Shown: positions 22,691 to 34,138 of the stretch, in pieces
Position numbering within the stretch: position 1 is the first letter of the stretch
How the letters are laid out: each line of letters begins with the position of its first letter
Assembly (NCBI RefSeq): GCF_963678635.1
Contig: NC_087066.1
Span: forward strand, 53,770,312 to 53,834,311
Reading direction: 5' to 3'
Length of the DNA: 64,000 nucleotides
Source: Symsagittifera roscoffensis
Lineage: Eukaryota; Xenacoelomorpha; Acoela; Convolutidae
The notes under the pieces: generated by a model
Databases searched by the model: none
What the model was told of the DNA's origin: nothing
Seen by the model: only the letters and a program-made list of their open reading frames with translations
Position numbers and translations under genes: made by a program

Positions 22691-23494
22691 GTCGCTAATA
22701 CAATTTTTTCAAAGAGTTTTCCGATTTTCTTCGAACTTCGCGTTTTATTGATACTACGGGGATACGGAGCTAACTGACACTTCAAAAACTTCGTTCGGCG
22801 CTATTAGCCCTAATTACTGTCTAATAGTCTAAAAAATCGTCTCTTTATTAGCCTTTGATGGAGAGTGAATTTGTCAACTCTTTGTTTTTAATTGCAACGA
22901 AAAGTAAAACAATTCGAACAATTTTTCATCTGGACTCAGAGAAAGATTTTTCAGAATTTTCAAAGACAGCTCAGATAAAGACCCGAAAAGCTTCAATGTT
23001 ATTTATCACACGATCTTGTTTAATGTGATTTTAGGGTGGCTAATTTTGTGTGAAAAAAGTACCCGAATACTTCAATGATCGGAACAAAAGGTTCGAAGTG
23101 CTTTTTGAAAGCTTGTCAGCAGAAAAGAAAATATATTTTCTTTCAGTATTGGTGTAGTCGGATTAAAAAATGAATTTGCATTCAAATTAATTTGTCAAGT
23201 AATCGAAAATGAATAGATGAAGGGCTCGCAAAGTACCCACTTATAATATTCCCTAAGTGATCAAGAAGATCAAAACAGCATTTGATCATATGAAACTAGG
23301 CAGATTTAAAAAAAATTAATACCAAAATGAATAAATAACAATTATTCTAGTTTATTCAAGTATAAATCAGTAATGCATCCTATTTTTCGAAATTAGACAA
23401 CGAAAATACAAAATATATTTATGCCAAGCCCATTTTGGATTGATTTTGAATTATTTTACAGTTTTAGCTGGAAAAAACATATTTTTGGATGGGC

Positions 23495-23565
23495 ACTTAG
23501 CACATAGTGGTAAGGCGGTCACTCCGAGATATTCAGGTTGTGTAATCGATCTCTCGTCATAAAAA
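23495..23565 (+). repeat. tRNA-like SINE head
   Basis: GGGCACTTAGCACATAGTGG followed by TAAGGCGGTCACTCCGAGA resembles a D-arm and anticodon arm. GGTTGTGTAATCGATCTC is a B-box variant with an insertion. The acceptor stem is not convincing. Confidence 0.4.
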
Positions 23566-23884
23566 TGATCTCACTTGACCTCAAGCTTAAGGTTTTCCAC
23601 AGCTGGACCGATTCCGGTTGCAATAGTGGTACTGTGTGAAAGCTGTAGACGCAAAAAAAACGGACTTGAGTCGCAAAAAAAATTTCGCTCGACAAACTAA
23701 CTCAGTCTGGAATGCGAGGAGATAATTGAGACGGACTATGCTTAGACAGAAACCACCATTCGAACACGAATATGCATCAGCCTGTATCAGATCTCAAATA
23801 CGAATATGTATCAACCTGTGTTCGGGTATCATTATATGATGAAATTAATGTATGAAGCAAAGTTTTGTCAACAAATGGCTTAAA

Positions 23885-24280
23885 TTAAACAAGAAAAGCT
23901 GGTTGCTGTGCATGAAGCATAGAATGTTCCGGCCATATTCTTAAAAACCGCAAAAAAAAATTTCATCTTTTTTAAAATTAGTGTCGTTCTGCGTGGTGAT
24001 AAAAAGATCTAAACGAAAATTTTGCACCGAGGATTATTCGACAGCCATAATAAAACAGAAAAATTGGACTACTTTTTTCAATAAAAGACTAGAAAAACCA
24101 AAAACAAATCAAAAAAGGATAGCTGGCTACTGTGCAAGTAGCACAGAATGTTCCGACCATAGTCTTTTTAAAAACTACATAAAGCTTTTATTTTCAAATT
24201 AGTTTTTCTGCGTGGGGTGATAAGAAAGTCTGATGTAAAACTATATTTTAGGCAGTTTTGACATTCATAGTAACACAGGC
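23885..24280 (+). repeat. two tandem copies of the hairpin-GTTCCGAC repeat
   Basis: Copy 1 core 23889-23940 and copy 2 core 24121-24165 share AGCTGGnTnCTGTGCA, the hairpin, and AGAATGTTCCG. Both are followed by a common tail (AAATTAGT..TTCTGCGTGG..GTGATAA). The period is about 230 bases. Copy 2 has a perfect 6-base stem CTGTGC-AAGTA-GCACAG. Confidence 0.7.
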
Positions 24281-24654
24281 AAATAAGACCCAAACTTTTT
24301 TTAGAAAATTGACAAAAAAAATTCAAAAGATTCCAATTTTTTTCTTCAAGTTTCTTAGCAGAAAATTTTCCAGTTTTTTTGAAGTTTTTGTTTCCCATAA
24401 TGGAGATACAAAAACTCTAAAATTAATTTTACTTGCCGAAAGTTAAGTTTTTAAGAGTTTAACTGTTAATTTTTTCCTAATTAAGCTGTTGCAAGCCTGC
24501 TCGCTTGCTTTATTCGCTCGAATTCAGACGAAAAATTTAAAATTTTTACCCTGTTTTTCCAAACTGGGAAAACTTAATCAATTTTTTTTTAACGTTGTTC
24601 GAATCACGACTGAAAGGGCTTTAATATGATATATTACTCAACCCAGTCAGATGA

Positions 24655-25087
24655 CTTATTGTGGTACCTGGTTTTTGCGTGGAAAACAGTAAGAAAAAAC
24701 TTAAACAATCGAATAAAATACAAAGTTCCTCCCCATTTTCAATGGTCGGAACAAATATTTTCCAAAATGTTTGTTGCAGAATTTTTAGAAGTTTTTCAAT
24801 CCAAAGCTGGCGCTAAAAAAAAACTTGGAGTAAAACTAAACTTTCAGGGCTTGAGTTACAGTTTCACGGCTTATCCTTTTATATTAAGGATTTTTAAACC
24901 AGTTTTTCTCAAAGTCTTAGAATCGTTCAAATTACAACTTCAAGGTTTTAAAGATGAAAAATCACTCGAATCTTTCCGATGGTTACTTGCGGTACTTGAT
25001 TTTGCGTGGAAAACAAAAAAAATGAAAGAGAACTAGAACACACCCCAATATAAAGTTCCTACCCATTTTCAATGGTCGGAACAAAAA
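24655..25087 (+). repeat. pair of direct repeats of about 110 bases beside F-box exon 1
   Basis: 24655-24770 and 24976-25087 share TTGCGTGGAAAACA, then AAAGTTCCTNCCCATTTTC and AATGGTCGGAACAAA. The second copy ends about 25 bases from the exon 1 splice donor. An open plus-strand frame (24626-25036) runs across both and repeats FAWKT, but is most likely chance. Confidence 0.6.
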
Positions 25088-25115
25088 GCATTCAAGAAAC
25101 TTCGATTTTGCTTAC

Positions 25116-26048
25116 CTAAATTTGAGGATGAAATGTCGATTTGTACGTTTTGGAAGCGACACAAATAAGGATCACTTTCGATAATGAAAGCCCATCGTTT
25201 GCATACAAGAGATACCACAGTTAGGAGGTCCCGCCAGGAGCAAAACGAAAAAATACGAGACAAAATGTCATCTGAAAGTTGTGTTATTTCAATGGAGCTC
25301 AAACAGCCCTCTGAAGTCGTTGACGTTTTTTCCAAGGACGAGGCGCCGGATTGCAAAGACGCAAACTGGCTTGTAAGTCTGGACGCCTGATATGACCTGG
25401 CGACTGGGTCAGCTCCTGGACAATTTAGCCCAGCGCTGGCGACTGTAGTTACGACCTCGTCGCTGCAACTTCGGTTTATGTAAGTCGAGAAATCGGATCC
25501 GTCCAGATAGTTCGGGTCTCGGATGATGAATGTGCTTTGACCTTTGCTTGGCATCGTTCGCTGGTTGTCCCAGTCCGGAAACTGACCCTGACCAAAACTC
25601 TTGCTGTGGTGAATTAAATTGGACGAATGGTTCATAGAGTAGACAGAAGAGTTAATACTTTTGTCTTCGTCGATCGACCGGTATTTTTGAAGAACATTCG
25701 CGTTTTCGTAATCTCCGATATCGTTCTTAGAAATATGCAAAAATGAGTTTTCGTTCATATCTAGGTCCTCGACCACTGCTCTGGGCGCTTCGTTGTCGTC
25801 AATAAATAAATACGATGACGTAATATTCGAGTGATCGCTAGTCATCATGGCATTTTCTGCGACTCCATGATTATACAAGTTTTCAGAATTCACAGGCGGC
25901 TTATAGCTGTCTAATGTGTCGGGAAAGTTGTGTGAAATCTTGAAGGAGGAATCCATTTTCAACTTTGAAAAGACTTGTTTGTTAAGATCTTTCAGCTCAC
26001 AGATAAGGAAATTCAACGACAGCTTGACAAACTTCCGTCGATCGGAGT
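25116..26048 (-). CDS. F-box/LRR protein, exon with F-box (first placed exon)
   Basis: The F-box lies about 227 residues after the ATG at 25956: LSDDILSRIFSFCSWRDLLT followed by VVSLVCKRWAFIIESDP. F-box proteins bind Skp1 and bring substrates to SCF ubiquitin ligases; LRRs usually bind the substrate. The first 225 residues are Ser/Asp/Asn-rich and probably disordered. The frame also runs upstream of 25956 to a good acceptor (CCATTTTTTTCAG) at 26048, which suggests a further 5' exon, so the true start is either 25956 or upstream. The donor after 25116 is GTAAGC, phase 1. With exons 2-5 this gives at least 596 residues from 25956. Resembles FBXL-type proteins; the orthologue is not clear. Confidence 0.82.
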
Positions 26049-27573
26049 CTGAAAAAAATGGAAAAGTGACAGCGTTTACGGGGTAAACTGGGTAAATAGA
26101 TTTGATAATAGCAGGTAAGAAAAATTGATAGATAAGCAAAATAGTGACGCGCTTAAAAGTGAGGCAAGCTCACTTTCGTATACAGAAATTGGTGTTGATA
26201 TTTTATGACGTCAGTTAATTCCGCAATTCTGAAACAAATAAAAAATTTATTAGACCGGGAAAAGTCGGTTCACGTGGCTTATTAGCGAACTTCTTTTGAT
26301 GTGATGATAAATGCCTTTAAAGAAAGGCATTTCTTTGAAAGAAAACAATAAATTCTACTTGAGAAAAAACTGATCTGAATATTTTAAAATTCTACTACGC
26401 CAAATCATATCAAATACTTTAGCTTGGACTTTTCGAATGGACGCAAAACAAATAGAGTTATGGTAAGAAAAAAATGGGAATTTGTAAGCGTTGATTACGC
26501 GCTCTGCTAATACGACAAGTTATGGGAACAATAATACCAGCTCTAACCATTTGACGTTTTGACAAAGTGAAGTTTTTTAAGTTGCTATCACCTTATTTGG
26601 TTAATTCTTGGAAAAGCAAACGCGAAGATCACAATTTCAACGCAGTAATAAAATAAACCACTTCAGTTTGCCGTATTTAGATTATGTTTGAAATCTAAAT
26701 TTTAAGACCAACTAACGTTGTTTGGTTTTTCAACTTTTCGGTTAACTTATTTATCTGCTCTTTGTACGTTGCAGTTGAATGATTAAAGTGACCATATGAT
26801 AATATTTTGTGCCTTTCTTTTTTGCAGCCATTTGAATTTTTTCTGCACCTAAATTGCTAGTTAACCTTAACCTCCTGTTAAGCAGACCTTAAACTGATAA
26901 GTTTTCAACCAGGAAGTTATATTACCTGCAAGTTTTACATTTACTTGCTTCAAACGAAGCCAGTTAAAAGGGCAGACATTTTTAAAATAAAGAATAAAAA
27001 AAGTTCCATAATATAAAGCGTGAATAAGTGCAGAAAAATAGAGAGTAATTAGATGTGAATTCACACAAATTGCCTTATAACCATTTTTATCTTAGCTTTT
27101 AAAGTAACTAACTTAGAAAGCCATTAAAAATCAAATTAAGCTTAAAAAAGACAAATTTTGCTGCAAAGTTGGAAAAATTGTCGATGTAAATAGCAATGAA
27201 ATCTAGTTGCTTTTTTGAGAAAAAAAAAATTGATTACCAAATTCACTCACGCTCTCGGAGTCCAGGTTTTGTTTATCTTGCACAATTTTGTTTAAATTTG
27301 TTTAAATTATGCAACAGTTTTAATTGACAATTTTTTTCCCTGTGTTCATTTCAGCGCGTTAAAGAAACCGATGTTAAAAATTCGAAAAAAATTTAATGAA
27401 AAGATTCATGTCTAGTCCGTAAATGTAAAATTTGCAAACAAAATTTCGAAAAAAATAGACAAAAGAATTCTAATAAGCAATTTGAACAGTGACTTTCGGA
27501 AGCCAAAACTGAGTTTTGAGCTGAAAGATTTTTCGAAAAGCAAATTATCTGAATTGTCCAGCGTTACAATTAA

Positions 27574-27625
27574 AGCTAGCCTTGTCTGTCGCTGTAAAAT
27601 ATTCACAGAACGTTCCGACCACAAT
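27574..27625 (+). repeat. hairpin-GTTCCGAC repeat family copy
   Basis: AGCTAGCCTTGTCTGTCG, then CTGT-AAAATATTC-ACAG, then AACGTTCCGACCACA. The stem is 4 bases with a changed sequence relative to 24121. Confidence 0.5.
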
Positions 27626-27797
27626 CAACATTTGGAACTAAATTCAAATCATTGATAAATAATTTCGGTTTTTACCAACAAGTTATTCTCTAATACTTAA
27701 AAACCAATAAAAAATTAGGAACCAATGAAGAATTCTTAATATTAAGCATAATTCTTAGACTTAAACAGATGAACAGAAACAGGTAGCTCTCAATTGT

Positions 27798-27895
27798 GCC
27801 GAGACGAGTCTAAACTCGTCTCGGCTGAATTCGCAGCCTGAATGGTAAAGCGGCTGAAATATCTGATTAAAAGACCATCCAGTGCAAATCAGTTT
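27798..27895 (+). repeat. perfect 12-base hairpin followed by tRNA-like tract
   Basis: GCCGAGACGAGT at 27798-27809, loop CTAA, then its exact complement at 27814-27825. Directly after comes GCCTGAATGGTAAAGCGGC (A-box-like) and a degenerate B-box region near 27880. Probably the head of a SINE or a small structured RNA relic. Confidence 0.5.
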
Positions 27896-28395
27896 TTTTG
27901 CTTCGCTGAGTTAAGTTAGTTGCCTCAGTCAGCTATTGTAATATATCATCGGTTTTTTCCATAAAAAATATTTAACTTCAAAATGTTTTTCTTTTGTGCA
28001 GACAGGACTGAAATTCAGCTTCAAAAATAAAGTAAAAAACAAAGTTTAGGAAATTGTAAAAGCACAAAGGAAATTAGCTTTTTAAGTAGGATTGATTTCT
28101 TCGATCGTTAAATTAATAAGAAACATTGCAACATTTATATCCGTTTTTTCTTGATACAGAAAATATTTTTTTCTTCGTTTTTTTCCTATTCAAATGAAGA
28201 CTCAAACAACTTTATTATGATGTCATGCTTGACCTCGTACGAGTTTTTTTGTTTCACGCGGTCAATTTCAGGACAAAAAAACGTAACCTCAGAGGGGAAA
28301 AATTGCTGCTATCAGTTAGAACTCTTGAATGCTGCTACAAATTTCCTTTCATGTCGTCTTTAAAGTTTATAACTAGCTGTTTATAAATACAAACA

Positions 28396-28770
28396 ATCAA
28401 ACAAGACTGCTCGTATCAGGGCGAAGCTCTGAATGTTCCGACTGCTTTTGAAGGTTTATGGAGCAGCAGTAATAACATAAAAACATTATATGAAATAAAA
28501 TAAAATGAAAATTTTTTTTTCTAAAATTTGAAACTTTTTATGAAAATCATCCCCCCACACGCCATATAACGTACAAAAAGATAGTTTTCGTTCCTTGTAA
28601 CACATCAATTATGGCAAATAAGCTTCGTTCAACCAATTTGGAACAATTTATATGACAGATTAAATCTCCGCTTACGCGTTAATAGCGCGAATTATATCGC
28701 GCGTTAATTGTCCAAAATTGGTCAAAATGGTCAAAATGGCAATCTTTACACCCTCATAACTTAACGAAAA
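28396..28770 (+). repeat. composite repeat, plus copy
   Basis: Order: hairpin (CAGGGC-GAA-GCTCTG) and GAATGTTCCGAC; A/T-rich part; CCCCCCACACGCC; then CCGCTTACGCGTTAATAGCG and GCGCGTTAATTGTCC. The same pieces occur in reverse order and orientation at 37078-37390. Partial copies are at 35016-35180 and about 36310-36340. Confidence 0.7.
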
Positions 28771-28808
28771 TGATCACAGGTGAAATATCTTTTCAAATTT
28801 GACCTCAA

Positions 28809-29008
28809 NNNNNNNNNNNNNNNNNNNNNNNNNNNNNNNNNNNNNNNNNNNNNNNNNNNNNNNNNNNNNNNNNNNNNNNNNNNNNNNNNNNNNNNNNNNN
28901 NNNNNNNNNNNNNNNNNNNNNNNNNNNNNNNNNNNNNNNNNNNNNNNNNNNNNNNNNNNNNNNNNNNNNNNNNNNNNNNNNNNNNNNNNNNNNNNNNNNN
29001 NNNNNNNN
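28809..29008. other. assembly gap (200 N)
   Basis: Exactly 200 unknown bases, so the real length is probably not known. Frames crossing it are meaningless. Confidence 0.98.
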
Positions 29009-29109
29009 AAGAACGAGATAAAGAGTTAGTTTGTTTTTCAACAAAAAAGTTTTTTTTCACGGATGCGCCCAATTTTTTTTAATGAGAAAAAAATTTTAAG
29101 CTTCGGGGG

Positions 29110-29255
29110 TTGTAATCGGAACTAGATTTTTTTCCCGTAAACTTATTTTGTTATTAAATTGAAACAATTTCCAGGTTTCTTCGCACAGGGACTAGAAGTA
29201 TCGCTGTTGCCTTTGCACCCTAAGGTCTGGTTTTCAAGTTCCGGTTTCATTGAAT
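29110..29255 (+). repeat. tRNA-derived SINE-like repeat, copy c
   Basis: TTGTAATCGGAACTAGAT at the start, CCTTTGCACCCTAAGGTCTG and B-box-like GGTTTTCAAGTTCC at 29229-29242. Closest to copy b. Confidence 0.6.
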
Positions 29256-29466
29256 AGAACGGATTTGAAGATCTCCCCTGCTTAAGCGGCTCCGTCCAAA
29301 TATTTTTACACATGATATTATGGAGCCCGGAATAATCAAGTTTTAAATTTTTTGATCGTTTCTCAAATCTTTTGGTTTTTTTTCGAAAATTTAACTCCAA
29401 AATCTGAGATAATGGGTTAAATGGTGTTGACGGGTAATGGGAATCTCCCATGTATTAGCAGACGAT
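29256..29466. other. short non-coding spacer
   Basis: Sequence between a SINE copy and the tandem array. The minus-strand frame 29451-29143 covers the SINE and is not a gene. Confidence 0.5.
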
Positions 29467-30262
29467 ATTTTTTTTGTAAAATGAAGTTGATAGAGAGTTA
29501 TTTTCAAAGTTAACTGGCTAACTTATTTATTTGTCCGATTATAATTGTTTTGAAAAATTAGGACGAGAAAGAGTTGGTTTGAATTTAACTGGCTAACTTA
29601 TTTACTTGATTAGTTGCCTAATAATAGTTTTTTTTGTAAAATGAAGACGATCAAGAGTTGCTTTCAAAACTTATGTGGCCAACTTATTTACTTGCCTGAT
29701 GATAGTTATTTTGCTAAATGAATTTGACAGTGAGTTGTTTTCAAAATTTCTGTGGCTAACTTATTTACTTGCCAGATCATAGTTGTAAAATGAAGACAAA
29801 AATTATTTTCAAAAGTTATCTGGCTAAGTTATTTACTAGCCCGATGATAATTATTTTGCAAAATGAAGTCGACAGAGAGTTGTTCTCAAAATTTCTGTGG
29901 CTAACTTATTTACTTGCCAGATGATAGTTGTAAAATGAAGAGAAAACTATTTTCAAAAATTATCCGGCTAACTTATTTATTTGCCTGATAATAGTTGTTT
30001 CGTAAAATGAAGACGATCAGGAGTTTTTTCAAAATTATTTGGCCAATTTACTTACTTTTCTGATTATAGTTGTTTTGTAAAATGAAGATAGTTGTTTTGT
30101 AAAGACGACAAAGAGTTGTTTTCAAAATTTATGTACCCAACTTATTCACTTGCCTGATGATAGTTGTAAAATGAATACAAAAAGTTATTTACAAAATTTA
30201 TCTAGCTAGCTTACTTACTTGCCTGAGTAAAGTTGTTTTGTAAAATGAAGACGACAAAAATC
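29467..30262 (+). repeat. tandem array of 68- and 77-base units
   Basis: About ten units, each with TGTAAAATGAAG, a GACGACAGAGAGTTG-like part, CAAAATTTATNTGGCTAAC, TTATTTACTTGCCTGAT and GATAGTTG. Long units keep TTTTG and GACAGAGAGTTGT, while short units lack about nine bases. Around 29787-29998 long and short units alternate. Confidence 0.85.
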
Positions 30263-31139
30263 AGACAACAAAAATCCGGACTTGAAAAGATGAAGACTCA
30301 AACTGTACTACTTGGAAATAACCCAGAAGGGACTTTATAGAGCCAACAGGAGATTGTAGGTGGTTTTGAAGGAAGAGATTAGCCAGAATCTGATACTATT
30401 TTTAAAAAGTGAAGTCATAAATGTCCTCTTAATACCGGCCCAAATAGGAAGGAAAAGCGAGTTCAAAGACAGAGCATTGCTCTCAATCCCCAAGTGAATA
30501 AAATCCATTGCTTTTTACTCTTGAACAAATTTTTCAAGGCAATAAAAACTAAGTTTATCGAGAATACAAATATTAGCTCCTGTCTCCGTCGGGAAATGTT
30601 CCCTCCAACCCCCAAACTTTCAAAATTTCATGTCGGTTTTAAAATAAATAACATAGAAAACAACTCCATCTTTGTTGTTACTTCTTAGTTATTAAAACAC
30701 TTTTCAGGTTCTATGCACCAATACTATACACAACCTTGAGATAAAAGTACAATAGCACGACATCAGCGGCTTGAAAAATGTCCAGAAATTTAAAAAGTAC
30801 TCTCGGTTCAATGCGAATTTAACTGGACGGCAAAATATTTCGACTTTTGTGGTTTATCTTTGAAATGTCTTAGCACAGGCTCTACTCAGCACCCGTGGCC
30901 TTGTGGCTAAGACCCGCGGCCTATTATAAGAAGGCCGTGGGTTTGATTCCACTGCGGTGACAGTTGGGGAGAAAAGTATCATCCGTCTTTTTAACATTGG
31001 ACTGGCTGAGGCGAAATTGATCTCTACATAAGCGTGACCCCAGATAAAAATGAGAAAATAGGGAGGGGTAAATTTTAAAAACCTCAATTATTCTCGACCC
31101 TTTATATTGCGAGTCAAACAACGGTCGATACATCACCCG
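30263..31139. other. non-coding stretch
   Basis: AT-rich sequence with one tRNA-like tract (30892-30955). A 64-codon plus-strand frame at 30494 has no recognisable features. Confidence 0.4.
30892..30955 (+). repeat. tRNA-like tract with good B box
   Basis: GGCCTTGTGGCTAAGACC fits an A box and GGGTTTGATTCCAC a B box. The middle can form CGGCC/GGCCG. The acceptor stem has only partial pairing, so a SINE head or tRNA pseudogene is likelier than a working tRNA. Confidence 0.5.
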
Positions 31140-32260
31140 CACTGACGAAATTGATTTTAAATTGATTTTGAAATGATCCCAATTGATTAACAATGTACAA
31201 TGAAATTGAACTTTTTGAAAATTTTGGATCGATTTGAGTGTCTAAAATTTCGATTTAAATCGATTTAGATTGTTTTTCCGACTCACTAAAATCCATCCGA
31301 AACCCACTTGAATCAACTTTAAACCGATTTAAATCGATCTTATTTGAAACTTTTGGATCAATTTTAGTGTCTTAAAAATCAATTTAAATCTAGTTGGATG
31401 GGTTTTCAGACTCACTAAAATAAATTTTTTTGCTAACACGGCGAAAAATCATAATACCTTTAGAAAAATAGTTAAAATTTTTTTTTCTCGATTTTAAATA
31501 AAAATGTTTGCCCCAGATGTTATAGAATTCAATAAAAGGATCGGATTTTAAGCTAGTAAGTAAGCAATAAAATCATAGAAAATGTTTGTAAATCAGATTT
31601 TGTAAAATCTTATGTAACAAACAAGAAAAGGGTCAGAACAAATTAAAATTTGATATCATTAACGTGCAATTAAATCATAAAAAATTATGAAAGTAAATCA
31701 GATTTTGGGCAAAACTAATAAAACGAATCAAGAAAAAGGTCAATATAGATCAGTTTTTGAACTCAAAATATGCAAAAAAAAAATCCTAAATTTTATCGAT
31801 ATTTTGGTCTTTTTATTTGATACGCTATACGCTATTTGATACGCTATTTTGATACGCTACTACAATACGCTATGGATGTAAAATGAAAAATGATAGGCAA
31901 TGAATAAATGCATTACAAATTTAAAACTGATAAATCTCGCTTGAAAACAAATCGATTTTAATAGATAAAATCCGTTTTAATCCCTTTAAAAATAAAAATA
32001 TATTAAGACTGGAAAAAATGCATTTAAGTCAATTTAAAATCGATTTGGATAAATTTTTTTTAGCTGGGATTCAAGATCAATTTAAATCGATTTTAAATCG
32101 ATCCAAATCAATCTCCATTTGTTTGTTTAAACTTCGTACTTTTTTCATACTAAAATTGATTTAAATTTAATCAGCTTCCTTTTTTCATACTAAAATCGAT
32201 CTAAAGTTAATCAACGTATTTTTTTCATACTAAAATCAAATCATACTATCCTAATCCATT
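31140..32260. repeat. AATCGATTT/ATTTAAATCGAT-rich region
   Basis: Two blocks (31140-31430 and 31920-32260) are filled with overlapping, palindromic GATTTAAATCGATTT-like words and CATACTAAAATCGAT repeats. Between them, 31815-31875 has five copies of ATACGCTAT. Looks like a decayed satellite. Confidence 0.6.
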
Positions 32261-32274
32261 TTTGTCAATGTGGG

Positions 32275-33065
32275 CAAGTTATCGATTTTGTCTACCGTTC
32301 AAAAACATTTTGACGGTCTTCGACCAGAGGTAAAACAATTCCCATGTTTTCGATCAAGGAGTATGTTAGACCGAAAAGAATTCTGACCGAGAATGAAACA
32401 TTTTGACTGCTCTCGACCGACGAAAACATTTCAGCTGATTTTGAAAGAAAAAAAATAATTCGACCGAGGAGCCGAGATGATGTGACCGATGGTCGAAGTA
32501 TGCATTAACAGCACGGTTTGACCGTTATCCTCTCATAACAACTTTAGAGGTCAGTCGATGTTTGCTGGCAAGTTTGTGAGTAGAAGAACCCGGGTCGAAG
32601 CTTGCGATTTATGTTTCGACCGACTCGTCCAAAAAATGATATATTTCGACCGCCTCGACCCAGGCTCAATATGTTTTGACCGACTCGACTCAAGCTGTCT
32701 ATATATCGACTGTATTCGACCGAGGAAGAACATTTCGATCAAATTAGACAGCGGAAAAATGTTTCGAACGTTTCGATCAAGGAGTAGTTTCGACCGAGAA
32801 CGAAACATTTTACAGTGTCGCCCTTATTAAATAGAATAGATTTTTTGGTGGCATATATTTGGAAAACTGATCAACTTTGTCATCGTTGATTGACCATGCC
32901 CAAACTTTATCGACGGGTATATAAATTTATGCATATCGAATCAGCCGAAAACAAAAAAATGTTCGTCTCACTTTGACACAAGCATACTGTGTTTCGACCC
33001 ACCCGACCAAAATAGACTTTGTTTAGACCCATTCGACCCAAGTAGGCTTTGTTTCGACCGAAAGT
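32275..33065. repeat. TTTCGACCG-rich degenerate repeat tract
   Basis: TTTCGACCG, TTTTGACCG and CGACCGACTCGACC recur many times at irregular 25-40-base spacing on the plus strand. The short ORFs on both strands come from this repetition. Confidence 0.65.
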
Positions 33066-33202
33066 TTTGTTATAGTCTGTATAATTTAAGCAATTCATAA
33101 CAGAGCATTTTTGTTGTTTTTGACGACTAACTGATTAATTCAATTGAATTGTTCTGATGACTAATTGATAAACTAAATTGATTTGTTTTGACACGCAAGT
33201 CA

Positions 33203-34137
33203 CCCGGGTTGACCAAAACTTCTTATTATACAATTTCCATATATGAGAAACTTCTTGTCATACAGTTTCATACAATTCCATACGTACAGAAAATTGTATG
33301 AAAATTCTATGATAAGCATTTTTCCATATATGAAAATTGTATGACAGGTGTTTTTTCCATAAACCAAAAATTTTGATTTTTTTTTCTAAATTTAGTTTCT
33401 GAAAAATTTTCGGTTGTGTTTGCAACCGAACACAAGTGACAAAGACCTTGGTTACTCAAAACACCAAAGGTTGGACGGTCTTGCATTTACAATGCATAGA
33501 AAACGACCTGAATTTGGCTGTCTTTCACAATTCATATAACCAAAAGTAACAAACTTTTATTTTTTGGCAAAATTTTTTCATGTTTATTTTAAATTTTTGA
33601 ATTTTCAAATTATCAGACATTGATCAAGGCATACATTAACACCCCATACAAAAGAAATGGGAATTTTCAGCGTTTTTGAAAAAAAATTTGAGTGAAAAGA
33701 AAATAAAAGCCAACTTTATTGTATCCAGGACTACGTTATGCACGTAAAATATTAAATTTTGCATGCAAAAAAAGTTTTCGAAAAATGTTTGTTTGCGTTC
33801 GAAATTCGATTTGCGGTTGAAAAAAAAACAAAAAAATTTTTGGGCCAAATTTTAATAACTACTTGAAAAGTTTTTGTGTCGCCATCAAAAAAATGCCAGT
33901 CATACAATTTCCATATATGGGAGCTGTATGATAAGCATTTTTTTCTATAAAACTAAAACCTCCGTTTTTTTATCACCAGACTGTTTTACTAGAATCAAAC
34001 AGCCACAGAAATAAGTTTATACCAGTTTTCAACCATTTTTAGAAATTGTATGAAAATTGTATGACAAGCATTTTTCCACACACTTGATGTATGGGATTGT
34101 ATGATAAGCATTTTCGGTGTATGGAGGTCAACCCGGG
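33203..34137. mobile_element. non-autonomous TIR DNA transposon (MITE-like)
   Basis: CCCGGGTTGACC at 33203-33214 and its exact complement at 34126-34137 bound a 935-base unit. Inside both ends run similar inverted tracts with TTGTCATACAATTTTCATA and CATATATGG/CATACATC. There is no transposase ORF. A related fragment lies at 38845-38925. The target-site duplication was not resolved. Confidence 0.7.
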
Positions 34138-34138
34138 C

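Larger units (their letters stand above)
26049..28395. other. non-coding stretch upstream of the F-box gene
   Basis: AT-rich with no credible ORF. It may hold the promoter and a 5' exon of the F-box gene, but I see no clear TATA box or start region. It contains a repeat-family copy at 27574-27625 and the hairpin with tRNA-like tract at 27798-27895. Confidence 0.4.

Noticed and set aside
24626-25036. 136-codon plus-strand gene
   Set aside because: It spans two direct repeats of a dispersed family, has no domain, and lies in the F-box gene intron.
28761-29082. ORFs spanning the N gap
   Set aside because: They consist almost wholly of unknown bases.
30892-30955. Functional tRNA gene
   Set aside because: Only partial acceptor pairing, and the anticodon arm is irregular.
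31820-31875. Regulatory operator array (ATACGCTAT x5)
   Set aside because: A short local slippage repeat fits better and no gene is adjacent.
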